NCBI RefSeq assembly: GCF_000383975.1
Contig: NZ_KB913017.1
Span: forward strand, 1,841,105 to 1,905,104
Direction of reading: 5' to 3'
Length of the DNA: 64,000 nt
DNA from: Natronorubrum tibetense GA33
Lineage (GTDB): Archaea; Halobacteriota; Halobacteria; Halobacteriales; Natrialbaceae
How positions within the stretch are numbered: position 1 is the stretch's first letter; each line of letters begins with the position of its first letter. Shown piece after piece: positions 16,402 through 23,388 of this stretch. The notes beneath the pieces were generated by a model. That model had not been told where the DNA came from. It worked only from the letters and a program-made list of their open reading frames with translations, and did no database searches. The position numbers and the translations under genes are program-made.

Positions 16402-17061
16402 ATGAACGATATTCCGGACCGGGTTCCGACGAACTGCCCGTCCTGTTCGCCGGACCTCGAGACGGTCCACGAAGTCCTGACGGTGACGGAAGGCGGCGGG
16501 ACCGTGACCGTCCGCTGTAGCGAGTGCGCTCATGTCCACAAGATTCAGCCCGAACAGGAGAGCGAAGTGACCCTCGACGTCGTCGTCTCCCAAGAGGGCG
16601 AGTCCTTCACGGCGAACGTGACAACACCAGAAGGCGAGACCATCGAGACGGGCGACGAGTTCATCCTCGAGACGGACGAAGTGCTCTCGACGGTTCGCGT
16701 CACGAGCCTCGAACTCGACGGCCAGAAGCGCCGCGAGGAGGCCGTCGTCGACGACGTCGAAACCGTCTGGACCCGCGAGGTCGACAACGTCGCCGTCAAC
16801 GTCACCGTCCATCCCCAGGACGGGTCGCGAAACGACAGTCGGTCCATTACGGTCCACGTCCCCGGCGACTACGAGTTCACCGTCGGCGAGACGGAGGAGT
16901 TCGGCGACGACGAGTTCGAGATCGACGCCTTCGTCGTCCGCAAGGACTCCTCGGGCTACCACCGAGATCGGTACGAGGAGCGCGGCGATACCATCCTCGC
17001 GAAGGACGCGAAACGAGTCTACGCCTACGATGAGCAGACCAGCGCCTGGTCTGCCTGGTAG
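16402..17061 (+). CDS. HVO_0476-family zinc-finger protein
   Basis: This 219-residue soluble protein begins with a zinc finger (CPSC near residues 12-15 and CSEC near 40-43), followed by acidic beta-rich domains of unknown function. It matches my recollection of the haloarchaeal HVO_0476 family. The family is conserved across halophiles next to PIMT genes, as here (pcm at 17229). A nucleic-acid or RNA-binding role is plausible from the finger but unproven. The promoter carries tandem operator-like repeats. Confidence 0.8.
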   Translation: MNDIPDRVPTNCPSCSPDLETVHEVLTVTEGGGTVTVRCSECAHVHKIQPEQESEVTLDVVVSQEGESFTANVTTPEGETIETGDEFILETDEVLSTVRVTSLELDGQKRREEAVVDDVETVWTREVDNVAVNVTVHPQDGSRNDSRSITVHVPGDYEFTVGETEEFGDDEFEIDAFVVRKDSSGYHRDRYEERGDTILAKDAKRVYAYDEQTSAWSAW

Positions 17062-17228
17062 TCGACTCCACTCTCGATTCCATTTCTGACCGTCGGTCCG
17101 GGCGCCGGGCCGACCGAGAGTCCCGCAAAACCCCTTCTTTCAGTCTCTCGACGGCATTTCGCACTACGCACACGTCCGAGGTGTACTGGCGCCCCACAGC
17201 CTATTGACGGCGAGCGTGTAGTCTCGAT

Positions 17229-17879
17229 ATGTTCGATCGATTCAGCTCTGACGACCCTGGCGACGACGCCCGCGAGCGAATGGTTCGAACCGTGGCCTCG
17301 CGCGTCGACGACGAGCGCGTTCTCGAGGCGCTCGAATCCGTTCCCCGGCACGCTTTCGTCCCGCCGAATCGCCGGGACAGCGCCTACGAGGACCGACCGC
17401 TGCCGATTGGCGACGGCCAGACGATCAGCGCGCCGCACATGGTCGCGATCATGGCCGATCGGCTCGACCTCGAGTCGGGAACGGAGATCCTCGAGATCGG
17501 GACCGGCTGTGGCTACCACGCCGCGGTGACGGCCGAAATCGTCGGCGAAGAGCACGTCTACAGTGTCGAGTACGGCGACGAACTGGCCGAACAGGCTCGC
17601 GACCAGCTCGCGCAGGTCGGCTACGGAGGTGTCTCCGTCCGAACCGGCGACGGCCGCGAAGGGTGGCCCGAGCACGCGCCGTTCGACGCGGCGTACTTCA
17701 CGTGTGCGGCCCCGTCGTTCCCCGATCCGGTCGTCGCACAGGTCCGTCCCGGAGGACAACTCCTCGCACCGATCGGCACCCGGTTCCAGTCGCTTGTCGA
17801 AGCGACGAAACGCGAGGACGGACGCCTCGAGCGCACCGAACACGGCGGCGTTCGATTCGTCGAGATGCGCGGCGGGTAA
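17229..17879 (+). CDS. pcm: Protein-L-isoaspartate O-methyltransferase
   Basis: This 216-residue SAM-dependent methyltransferase methylates L-isoaspartyl residues in age-damaged proteins to start their repair. Present are the PIMT entry motif VPRHAFVPP, the active-site loop GQTISAPHM (about 66-74), SAM motif I EILEIGTGCGYHAA (about 88-101) and the post motif GGQLLAPIG. The length is typical. It lies 64 bases ahead of a divergent paralog, and both could be read from one promoter region. Confidence 0.9.
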   Translation: MFDRFSSDDPGDDARERMVRTVASRVDDERVLEALESVPRHAFVPPNRRDSAYEDRPLPIGDGQTISAPHMVAIMADRLDLESGTEILEIGTGCGYHAAVTAEIVGEEHVYSVEYGDELAEQARDQLAQVGYGGVSVRTGDGREGWPEHAPFDAAYFTCAAPSFPDPVVAQVRPGGQLLAPIGTRFQSLVEATKREDGRLERTEHGGVRFVEMRGG

Positions 17880-17943
17880 CACCGCCTTACTCGCCCAGTC
17901 GCGCAAGCGCGTCTTTGATTACTGACCGAGCGATACTCCCAGT

Positions 17944-18693
17944 ATGGACCCCGCGGTACTGCGAGAGGATATGGTCGATGGTCTCGAGTCCGACGCCAAG
18001 GGCGTCCTCCACGACGAGACCGTCGCCGTCGCGATGCGCGACGTTCCCCGCCACGAGTTTCTCGAGGACGATCGGACGGCCTACGCGGACCGAGAACTCG
18101 AGGTTCTCGGCACTCGCGTTCTCGCACCGAGTACGGTCGCCCGACTGTTGCAACCGCTCGATCTCGAGGACGGTCACGACGTGTTGCTCGTCGGGGCCGG
18201 CGTCGGCTACACGGCCGCCGTCGTGGCCGAAATCGTCGGCGAGACGAACGTCCACGCGGTCGACATCTCCCGGCCGCTCGTCATCGAGGCCCGACAGAAC
18301 CTCGCTCGAGCGGGCTACGGCGGCGTGCTCGTCGACTGTCGCGACGGGGCGAACGGGTTCCCCGAGTACGCGCCGTTCGATCGCATTCTGCTCGAGGCTG
18401 CCGCCGTCGACCCGCCGCGAGCGTTGCTCGAACAACTGACCGACAGCGGCCGAATCGTCTTTCCATGCGGGACGCAGCGACAGCGTCTCGAGGCCGTCTC
18501 CGCCGACAGTGAGCGAGAGGCGTTTGCGGCCGTTTCGTTCGATCCGCTGCTGGTCGAGGGCGAACAGTCGGGTGCCGTCGAACGGAATCGAATGACTCGC
18601 GAGGACCGCGAGCACGCGACGCGTCGAGCCGAATCGCGCCGCGGCTGGGAACAGGAGTGGATCGAGTGGGAGGAATCGGTCGGCCCGCAGTGA
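17944..18693 (+). CDS. PIMT-like methyltransferase paralog with altered active-site loop
   Basis: This 249-residue paralog of the upstream pcm gene keeps the fold markers VPRHEFLEDD and a SAM-motif equivalent DVLLVGAGVGYTAA. The PIMT catalytic loop GQTISAPHM is replaced by GTRVLAPSTVA. The loss of the conserved Thr/Ser in that loop suggests it does not act as a classical isoaspartyl methyltransferase. It has a longer C-terminal tail ending in charged, Trp-containing sequence. It may use another substrate or serve as a partner of Pcm. Confidence 0.75.
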   Translation: MDPAVLREDMVDGLESDAKGVLHDETVAVAMRDVPRHEFLEDDRTAYADRELEVLGTRVLAPSTVARLLQPLDLEDGHDVLLVGAGVGYTAAVVAEIVGETNVHAVDISRPLVIEARQNLARAGYGGVLVDCRDGANGFPEYAPFDRILLEAAAVDPPRALLEQLTDSGRIVFPCGTQRQRLEAVSADSEREAFAAVSFDPLLVEGEQSGAVERNRMTREDREHATRRAESRRGWEQEWIEWEESVGPQ

Positions 18694-18891
18694 CGACGAT
18701 CCTGCACCGTGACCCCACGATAGATGCGGACGACTGATCTCGTCCGTGAGTGTTCTGCTGGCCCGGCGAAGAGCCGACGCAGTAGTCAGTCGCTACGTCG
18801 GGTACGGCTTCCCTTTCGTCTCAAGAGTGATTCGGCTGCGGACGAATCGAGAGGATACAACGAGCGCTCGTCGTCCGATATCCGGTCTGGC

Positions 18892-18943
18892 AAAAGTGGG
18901 GGGTGGGGGGATTGGGGGTGGCGACAGATACCGCAGATCGCCA
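18892..18943 (+). repeat. G-rich direct repeat, copy A
   Basis: The core is AAAAGTGGGGGGTGGGGGG, then ATTGGGGGTGGCGA and a CGCAGATCGCCA end. It matches copy B at 19232-19284 nearly base for base over about 50 bp. Runs of five and six G make G-quadruplex formation plausible. The GGCGA...TCGCC ends are an inverted repeat. Confidence 0.7.
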
Positions 18944-18979
18944 GTAACTGGTACGGTCGGCCGAGGGTTAACTATGATT

Positions 18980-18993
18980 CCTAATTAATTAGT
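18980..18993. promoter_or_regulatory. Dyad site 1, CCTAA-TTAA-TTAGT
   Basis: This is one of four 14-bp sites with (A)CTAA, four free bases and TTAGT at constant spacing. It looks like a binding site for a dimeric regulator. It lies between G-rich repeat A and dyad site 2. Confidence 0.5.
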
Positions 18994-19011
18994 ACAGCAC
19001 AGTGGTAAGCC

Positions 19012-19025
19012 ACTAATAGATTAGT
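19012..19025. promoter_or_regulatory. Dyad site 2, ACTAA-TAGA-TTAGT
   Basis: Perfect ACTAA/TTAGT half sites have the same four-base spacer as the other copies. It lies 32 bp (about three helical turns) downstream of site 1. Confidence 0.55.
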
Positions 19026-19231
19026 ATGACAACGGACCGGACTGATCTAGCAGCCGATCGTCTGCTCCCACTCGATTTGCCCGACGCGGGTAAATTTCAC
19101 GCTGTGTCGGTCTAGTAAACGAGCGACCGGCAACGACGATCTCGACGTGACGCCGAATCCCTCGGTAAGTCGGGTCGAAATTACCGGGGACGAGCACGCT
19201 GTGGACGTCTCTCAGGAGCAGTAGTTCGGGG

Positions 19232-19284
19232 GAAAGTTGGGGGGTGGGGGATTGGGGGTGGCGATAGACTATCGCAGATCGCCA
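19232..19284 (+). repeat. G-rich direct repeat, copy B
   Basis: This is the second copy of the unit at 18892, about 340 bp downstream in the same orientation. Its end contains GCGATA-GAC-TATCGC, a 6-bp hairpin, inside GGCGAT...ATCGCC. Both copies are followed within 50-100 bases by a CTAA-N4-TTAG dyad, so the repeat and dyad may form one functional unit. Confidence 0.7.
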
Positions 19285-19320
19285 ACGTAACGTATGAACT
19301 GATGGAAAGTAAGTATACTT

Positions 19321-19334
19321 TCTAATCAGTTAGT
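19321..19334. promoter_or_regulatory. Dyad site 3, TCTAA-TCAG-TTAGT
   Basis: This is a nine-of-ten match to the dyad, 23 bases beyond the 3' end of the regulator gene. A weaker relative, ACTAA-TCAC-CTAGA, follows at 19352-19365 and overlaps that gene's stop codon. Confidence 0.5.
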
Positions 19335-19356
19335 GGGAAGCGAATACTGATACTAA

Positions 19357-21462
19357 TCACCTAGATTTCCCGTCGAGTGCCAGCGTGACGAGCTTTCGCT
19401 CGGCCGCTCGCAAGTGGTAATGGTACGTTGGCGGTGACACGTCGAGAGCGTCTGCGAGCTCTTCGCCGGTGCTCTCGCGCGGCCACTCGAAGAACCCGCT
19501 GTAGTGAGCCGCCTGTAGCGCCTCGAGCTGTTTGGCCGTGAGCCGTTCCTCGAGATGCGTATCGAGCTGGCGCGCCGAGCGCATACTGGTCGTCTCGCGT
19601 CGGGCCTCGAGTTCCGTCTCCGGATACCCCTCCCTGATCGCCTCGACCAGCGACCGAGGCTCGACCTGTTGTGGCACGTCGAGGACGAGGGTCGTCGTGC
19701 CGTTTTTGGCTATCGCGGTCTGCAGGTGGACGTCGTAGGTGCGTAGGATGTCCAGAATCGGAGAGGAGGTGACTCGCAGTTCGAACAGCGTCTCGTCGTC
19801 GCCGTCGGAGACGACCGAGAGGGTGTCGATCGACGCCCACTGATCCAGCGGTTCGAGGTCCGCCGATGTCGGGGTGCTGACGAACACGACGGTCTCGTCG
19901 TCCCGGTAAATCACCCCCTCGATGGCGACTGTTCCGTCGACTCGCTCGGCGACGCGATTCAACAGCAGTCGTGAGTCGTGAATCGCGAGTTCGAGTTCGA
20001 TCCGGCTATCGGTTAACATCGCGCGCGTGCGCTCGACTGATCGAATCGCGTGGCTGATCGTCTCGCCGAGTTCGCCAAGCACCTCCCGCTCGCTGTCGCC
20101 GAGCGAGTCGACGCCCGCAACGTGGACGAGTAACACGCCGTACTGACGCTCGGTGTCGGCGAGCGGAACCGCGAGAATCGTCTGATAGCCGTACGTTAGC
20201 GCCTCCTTCCGACGTCGATCCCAGCCGTCGGCCTCGAGAACGTTTCGGACGAGTTGCACGCGCTCGGTCTCGAGGCTCTCCCTGACCAGATCGAGTTCCG
20301 GGGCTCGATCGCCGTCGTCACGGACCCGATCGACGAAGGCCGCATCGACGCCGGCCCAGGCGGTCGGCTCGGGGGGGTCGTCGTCGGCCGAGGCGATCCA
20401 GGCGAAACAGTAGCGTTCGGTGTCGGCCAGTCGATCACACACCGTCGTCTCGATCTCCGTTCGCGTCGAAGCCTGCGCGACGCCGTGGTTGATTTCTCTG
20501 ACGATCTCGTTCGTGTGATTGAGTCGCGTCAGTTCCTCGTTCTGTCTGGTGAGCGTTCGATCGTGCTCCCGAAGCAGTTGCTCGCGTTCCGCACGGTCCA
20601 GCGCCGCTTCGGTGTTCGCCGCCAGAATGTGCAGCAGCTCTGTCATCGTTTCGTCGAACCCGTCGATGTCCTCGGTCCCCGCAACCAACACACCGTGGGT
20701 TCCGAGCGGAACGATCAGTTCGCTTCGACTCAGCGCCTTGGCGTTTGCACCCTCTCGCGTCGCATCCTCGTAGTAGGTGCTCTCTCCCTCCGAAAACACA
20801 TCCCAGACGTGGCCCTCGCCTTGTTCGAACTGCATCTCCGGATCGACGAGTTCTCGCGACTCTCGGGTCGATGCCGCGTGCTCGAGGAGTCCCGCCGTCG
20901 GTTCGAACGTGTACGCCGCGGCGACGGGCACGTCAAGGATCTCCCGCGCGGTGTCGACTGCTGACTGATAGATCTCGCGTTTCGTCCCCGCTCGCATCAG
21001 ATCCCGGGTCGTCTCGTGAAGTGTCGTCAACGTCCGTTCGTATCGGCGCTCGCTCTCGCGCAACTCCGTTTCGGTCCGATACTGGGAGACGGCGTTCGTG
21101 ATCTGGTTCGCGAGCAGCGCGTACTGCTCCTTGCCGGACTCCTTCTGGAGGTACTGCGTCACACCCGCGGCGATCGCCTCGCTGGCGATCTCCTCCGAGC
21201 CGCGACCGGTAAAGAGGATAAACGGAAGATCAGGATCGTCTTCGCGCACGCGCTCGAGCAACTCGAGTCCTGTCAGCGTCGGCATCTCGTAGTCGCTGAC
21301 GATACAATCGATCGAGCGTTCCTCGAGGATCTCGAGTGCCTCCTCGGCGTTCGTCGCCGCTTCGGCGACGATCGCATCGCGTTCGCGTTCGACCATTTCG
21401 CCGGCCAAGTTGGCGAATCCCGGTTCGTTGTCGACGATGAGGACGGTGATCGGGTTCGTCAT
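19357..21462 (-). CDS. Response regulator with receiver, GAF and Bat-type HTH-10 domains
   Basis: This 701-residue regulator has a receiver domain at 1-125 (acidic residues in VLIVDNEP, phosphoacceptor Asp in DCIVSDYEMP, Lys in LQKESGK). Two GAF-like sensory domains follow (about 150-300 and 320-480), then a bacterio-opsin-activator (Bat) beta domain. The C-terminal HTH_10 contains LTAKQLEALQAAHYSGFFEW and ends at LVTLALDGKSR. The design is that of haloarchaeal Bat-like regulators that turn redox, light or small-molecule input into transcription control. A copy of the dyad sits 58 bases upstream of its ATG and more lie beyond its stop, so autoregulation is plausible. Confidence 0.85.
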   Translation of the reverse strand: MTNPITVLIVDNEPGFANLAGEMVERERDAIVAEAATNAEEALEILEERSIDCIVSDYEMPTLTGLELLERVREDDPDLPFILFTGRGSEEIASEAIAAGVTQYLQKESGKEQYALLANQITNAVSQYRTETELRESERRYERTLTTLHETTRDLMRAGTKREIYQSAVDTAREILDVPVAAAYTFEPTAGLLEHAASTRESRELVDPEMQFEQGEGHVWDVFSEGESTYYEDATREGANAKALSRSELIVPLGTHGVLVAGTEDIDGFDETMTELLHILAANTEAALDRAEREQLLREHDRTLTRQNEELTRLNHTNEIVREINHGVAQASTRTEIETTVCDRLADTERYCFAWIASADDDPPEPTAWAGVDAAFVDRVRDDGDRAPELDLVRESLETERVQLVRNVLEADGWDRRRKEALTYGYQTILAVPLADTERQYGVLLVHVAGVDSLGDSEREVLGELGETISHAIRSVERTRAMLTDSRIELELAIHDSRLLLNRVAERVDGTVAIEGVIYRDDETVVFVSTPTSADLEPLDQWASIDTLSVVSDGDDETLFELRVTSSPILDILRTYDVHLQTAIAKNGTTTLVLDVPQQVEPRSLVEAIREGYPETELEARRETTSMRSARQLDTHLEERLTAKQLEALQAAHYSGFFEWPRESTGEELADALDVSPPTYHYHLRAAERKLVTLALDGKSR

Positions 21463-21519
21463 TGGTGAGCGTCGACGGGCATCGCTGCAGCCGTCATAGG
21501 GTGGAAAGATGGCGCGGAT

Positions 21520-21533
21520 ACTAAATGATTAGT
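21520..21533. promoter_or_regulatory. Dyad site 4, ACTAA-ATGA-TTAGT
   Basis: Perfect half sites with a four-base spacer lie 58-71 bases upstream of the regulator start at 21462 and between it and the stop of the nuclease gene. The position fits an operator or activator site of the regulator's own promoter. Confidence 0.55.
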
Positions 21534-21566
21534 GTTCCACACGGTATCGGTCCCGTTATCCCTCGA

Positions 21567-21980
21567 TCAGGAAAGTCGCTGGTCAAAGCGGTACGTTTCG
21601 GCCATCTTGACGTCAGGGTGATCGATTTTTGGTTCCGTTATCCGCAAGTACGTGCTTTTCTTTCCCGCATCCTCGATCGGAACCCAGTAGAGTGCGTCTG
21701 TATCTTTGCATCTTACTGCGAAGGCATCGATAGTACCGTCGTAATCATTCATCGTTGCTACGCCGTCGACAGTGGTCTTGCTGGCAGTTTTGAATCGGAT
21801 GACCCCGTCTTCGATCCAGCCCGTTTTGCACTGGACACGGAGTAACTCATCACCGGTGTCCAATACGAGATCGTATCTGTCGTTGTCACCAAACGGAACG
21901 GCAGTAGAGTATCCTGCTTCGATTAGCGCGGCGATTATTCGTGCCTCGGTTTCGTCACCTGTCTGTTTCGTGTTCGTCAC
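21567..21980 (-). CDS. Small PD-(D/E)XK endonuclease-like protein
   Basis: This 137-residue protein has a nuclease core: an N-terminal Glu helix (GDETEARIIAALIEAG), the Asp of NDRYDLVLD and the VQCKTG motif. These give the D...QxK pattern of the PDDEXK_5 family, known from group I intron-associated endonucleases. The start is GTG, with a TTTATATAGG box about 37 bases upstream. It lies between the Bat-type regulator and the duplicated tRNA-Asp region, consistent with a leftover of an integrated element. Whether it cuts DNA specifically is unknown. Confidence 0.65.
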   Translation of the reverse strand: MTNTKQTGDETEARIIAALIEAGYSTAVPFGDNDRYDLVLDTGDELLRVQCKTGWIEDGVIRFKTASKTTVDGVATMNDYDGTIDAFAVRCKDTDALYWVPIEDAGKKSTYLRITEPKIDHPDVKMAETYRFDQRLS

Positions 21981-22174
21981 AGTCTTGACACATCCAGGCT
22001 ATCGCTCGGATTCCTATATAAATTCGAGTGCAACTCGGAGGAAATCGCATTCCATGTCTCTGCACTCGCTCGAAAGGATGGCTCTCCGTTGTGTCTGTTG
22101 TCTCGATTATCAACTAGTCAATTGTTTATAACGCGAAGAGCTAGCTGCTCGCGAGTGTAAATTTCGAGAGAAGC

Positions 22175-22198
22175 GCCCGGAGCGGGATTTGAACCGCG
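22175..22198 (-). pseudogene. tRNA-Asp 3'-end fragment, copy 1
   Basis: The acceptor and T-arm end of tRNA-Asp is repeated here, with one C missing relative to the intact gene at 22321. GGGATTTGAA in the fragment pairs with an inverted TTCAAATCCC at 22234-22243. Such 3' tRNA copies are typical footprints of integrase attachment sites. Confidence 0.6.
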
Positions 22199-22320
22199 GT
22201 CGTTTCGCTCACTTCGTTCGCTTCACTCCCTAATTCAAATCCCTAGTGACCGTCTTTTCCGCTCACGGATGACGAGCACACGCTACGCGATGCTCGTCGA
22301 AATAGTTCGCGGAAGAAGAC

Positions 22321-22392
22321 GCCCGGAGCGGGATTTGAACCCGCGTCACGACCGTGACAGGGTCGTATGATGGGCCACTACACCATCCGGGC
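22321..22392 (-). tRNA. tRNA-Asp (GTC), copy 1
   Basis: On the minus strand the gene starts GCCCGGA, has the D-arm region GGTGTAGTGG, anticodon loop CCTGTCACG (anticodon GTC), T loop GGTTCAAATCC and ends TCCGGGC. It has no encoded CCA and no intron. A CTTAAGAG TATA-like box lies about 30 bases upstream. It is identical to copy 2. Confidence 0.95.
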
Positions 22393-22630
22393 AACCTGCA
22401 TCCCTTGATTTCCCGGTGAAACTCTTAAGGGTTGTGTTCCGAAGATCACTCAATCAGATTACCACACAGGGTTGGCATACTATCGACGGTATCTGTCTCG
22501 ATACACTCTGCTCAGTAGAGCTAGTTCAGGGGGTAGACTACCGACTTCAAGTTCCGGATCAGTGTTTCGTTGACGCCGCTGTTCGTCCGTTTCTACACTC
22601 CTCGTTCACGAATTAGCGTCAGCAGAAAGC

Positions 22631-22654
22631 GCCCGGAGCGGGATTTGAACCGCG
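22631..22654 (-). pseudogene. tRNA-Asp 3'-end fragment, copy 2
   Basis: It is identical to the fragment at 22175, including the missing C in the T-arm. It sits in the same position relative to the intact gene. Confidence 0.6.
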
Positions 22655-22776
22655 GTCGTTTCGCTCACTTCGTTCGCTTCACTCCCTGATTCAAATCCCT
22701 AGTGATCGTCTTTTCCGTTCACGGATGACGAACACACGCTACGCGGTGCTCGTCGAAATAGTTCGCGGAAGAAGAC

Positions 22777-22848
22777 GCCCGGAGCGGGATTTGAACCCGC
22801 GTCACGACCGTGACAGGGTCGTATGATGGGCCACTACACCATCCGGGC
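22777..22848 (-). tRNA. tRNA-Asp (GTC), copy 2
   Basis: It is the same 72-base sequence as copy 1 with anticodon GTC. It has its own upstream TATA-like CTTAATACC and shares a TTTCCCGGTGA segment with the copy 1 promoter, so both genes look transcribable. Confidence 0.95.
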
Positions 22849-23160
22849 TTACAACACATCATTTCCCGGTGACGGTATTAAGACTTTCCAATCGATCACC
22901 GTGTGGTACGTGGAATCGAGCCACGGGAGTGGCCTCGAGTCCGCTCTTTGCTACACAGTTCCATGCTCCACAAGGAATTTAACTGATACTGGGGTACTGT
23001 CGCATGTGATCGGCTCCTCCGATCAGGGCTGCCGCGGTCGGATAGCTGTTGCTCCCGGTCGAGTTAGTAACCGTTAAATGCGTCCCGCCGGTACTTGCCT
23101 GTAGTATCTCGTGACAGCCGCTTCTCTCCCGATAGCCGACACGCACATCAATCCCAACAC
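22849..23160 (+). promoter_or_regulatory. Leader region of the RNA polymerase operon
   Basis: This 312-base gene-free region lies between the divergent tRNA-Asp and rpoH. A TATA-like CCGTTAAATGC at 23071-23081 would give a 5' leader of about 55 bases before the rpoH ATG. Other AT-rich spots (GAATTTAACTG near 22977) could be secondary promoters. I see no riboswitch or attenuator structure. Confidence 0.4.
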
Positions 23161-23388
23161 ATGGTAGACGTAAGCCAACACGAACTCGTACCGGAGCACA
23201 CCGTTCTCGAGGAGGATGTCCTCGAGGAGGTCCTCACCGAGTACAACATCGATCGTACAGACCTGCCGAAAATCAAACGCAACGATTCCGCCCTGCCCGA
23301 CGAGGCGGAGATCGGCGATGTCATCAAAATCGTTCGGGACTCACGGACAACCGACCAGGCAGTCGTATACCGACTCGTGGTGGAATAA
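23161..23388 (+). CDS. rpoH: DNA-directed RNA polymerase subunit H
   Basis: This 75-residue subunit H (Rpb5 C-terminal homolog) begins [13 protein letters not shown] and contains [11 protein letters not shown], both family hallmarks. The upstream ATG at 23095 would add 22 residues not found in the family, so I start at 23161. It opens the polymerase operon; its stop TAA is directly followed by the ATG of rpoB''. Confidence 0.95.
   Translation: MVDVSQHELVPEHTVLEEDVLEEVLTEYNIDRTDLPKIKRNDSALPDEAEIGDVIKIVRDSRTTDQAVVYRLVVE

Larger units (their letters stand above)
18694..19356. other. Non-coding zone with G-rich repeats and dyad sites
   Basis: About 660 bases lie between the second PIMT gene and the 3' end of the regulator, with no convincing gene. 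They hold two G-rich direct repeats (annotated separately), three full and one partial copy of a CTAA-N4-TTAG dyad, and AT-rich patches. Short frames here lack start signals and codon bias. The zone could carry regulatory RNA or be a replication or nucleoprotein site; nothing in the sequence decides this. Confidence 0.6.
22173..22392 (-). repeat. tRNA-Asp repeat unit, copy 1
   Basis: This unit of about 220 bp contains a 3' tRNA fragment, a spacer of about 125 bp and a complete tRNA-Asp. It recurs nearly unchanged at 22629-22848, exactly 456 bp away. The DNA between the units is not repeated, so it is a duplicated block and not a simple tandem array. Confidence 0.8.
22629..22848 (-). repeat. 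tRNA-Asp repeat unit, copy 2
   Basis: This is the second copy of the tRNA fragment, spacer and tRNA-Asp block, with only a few single-base differences in the spacer from copy 1. Confidence 0.8.

Noticed and set aside
18892-19284. CRISPR-like array
   Set aside because: There are only two copies of the repeat, 340 bp apart, without regular spacers and with no cas genes nearby.
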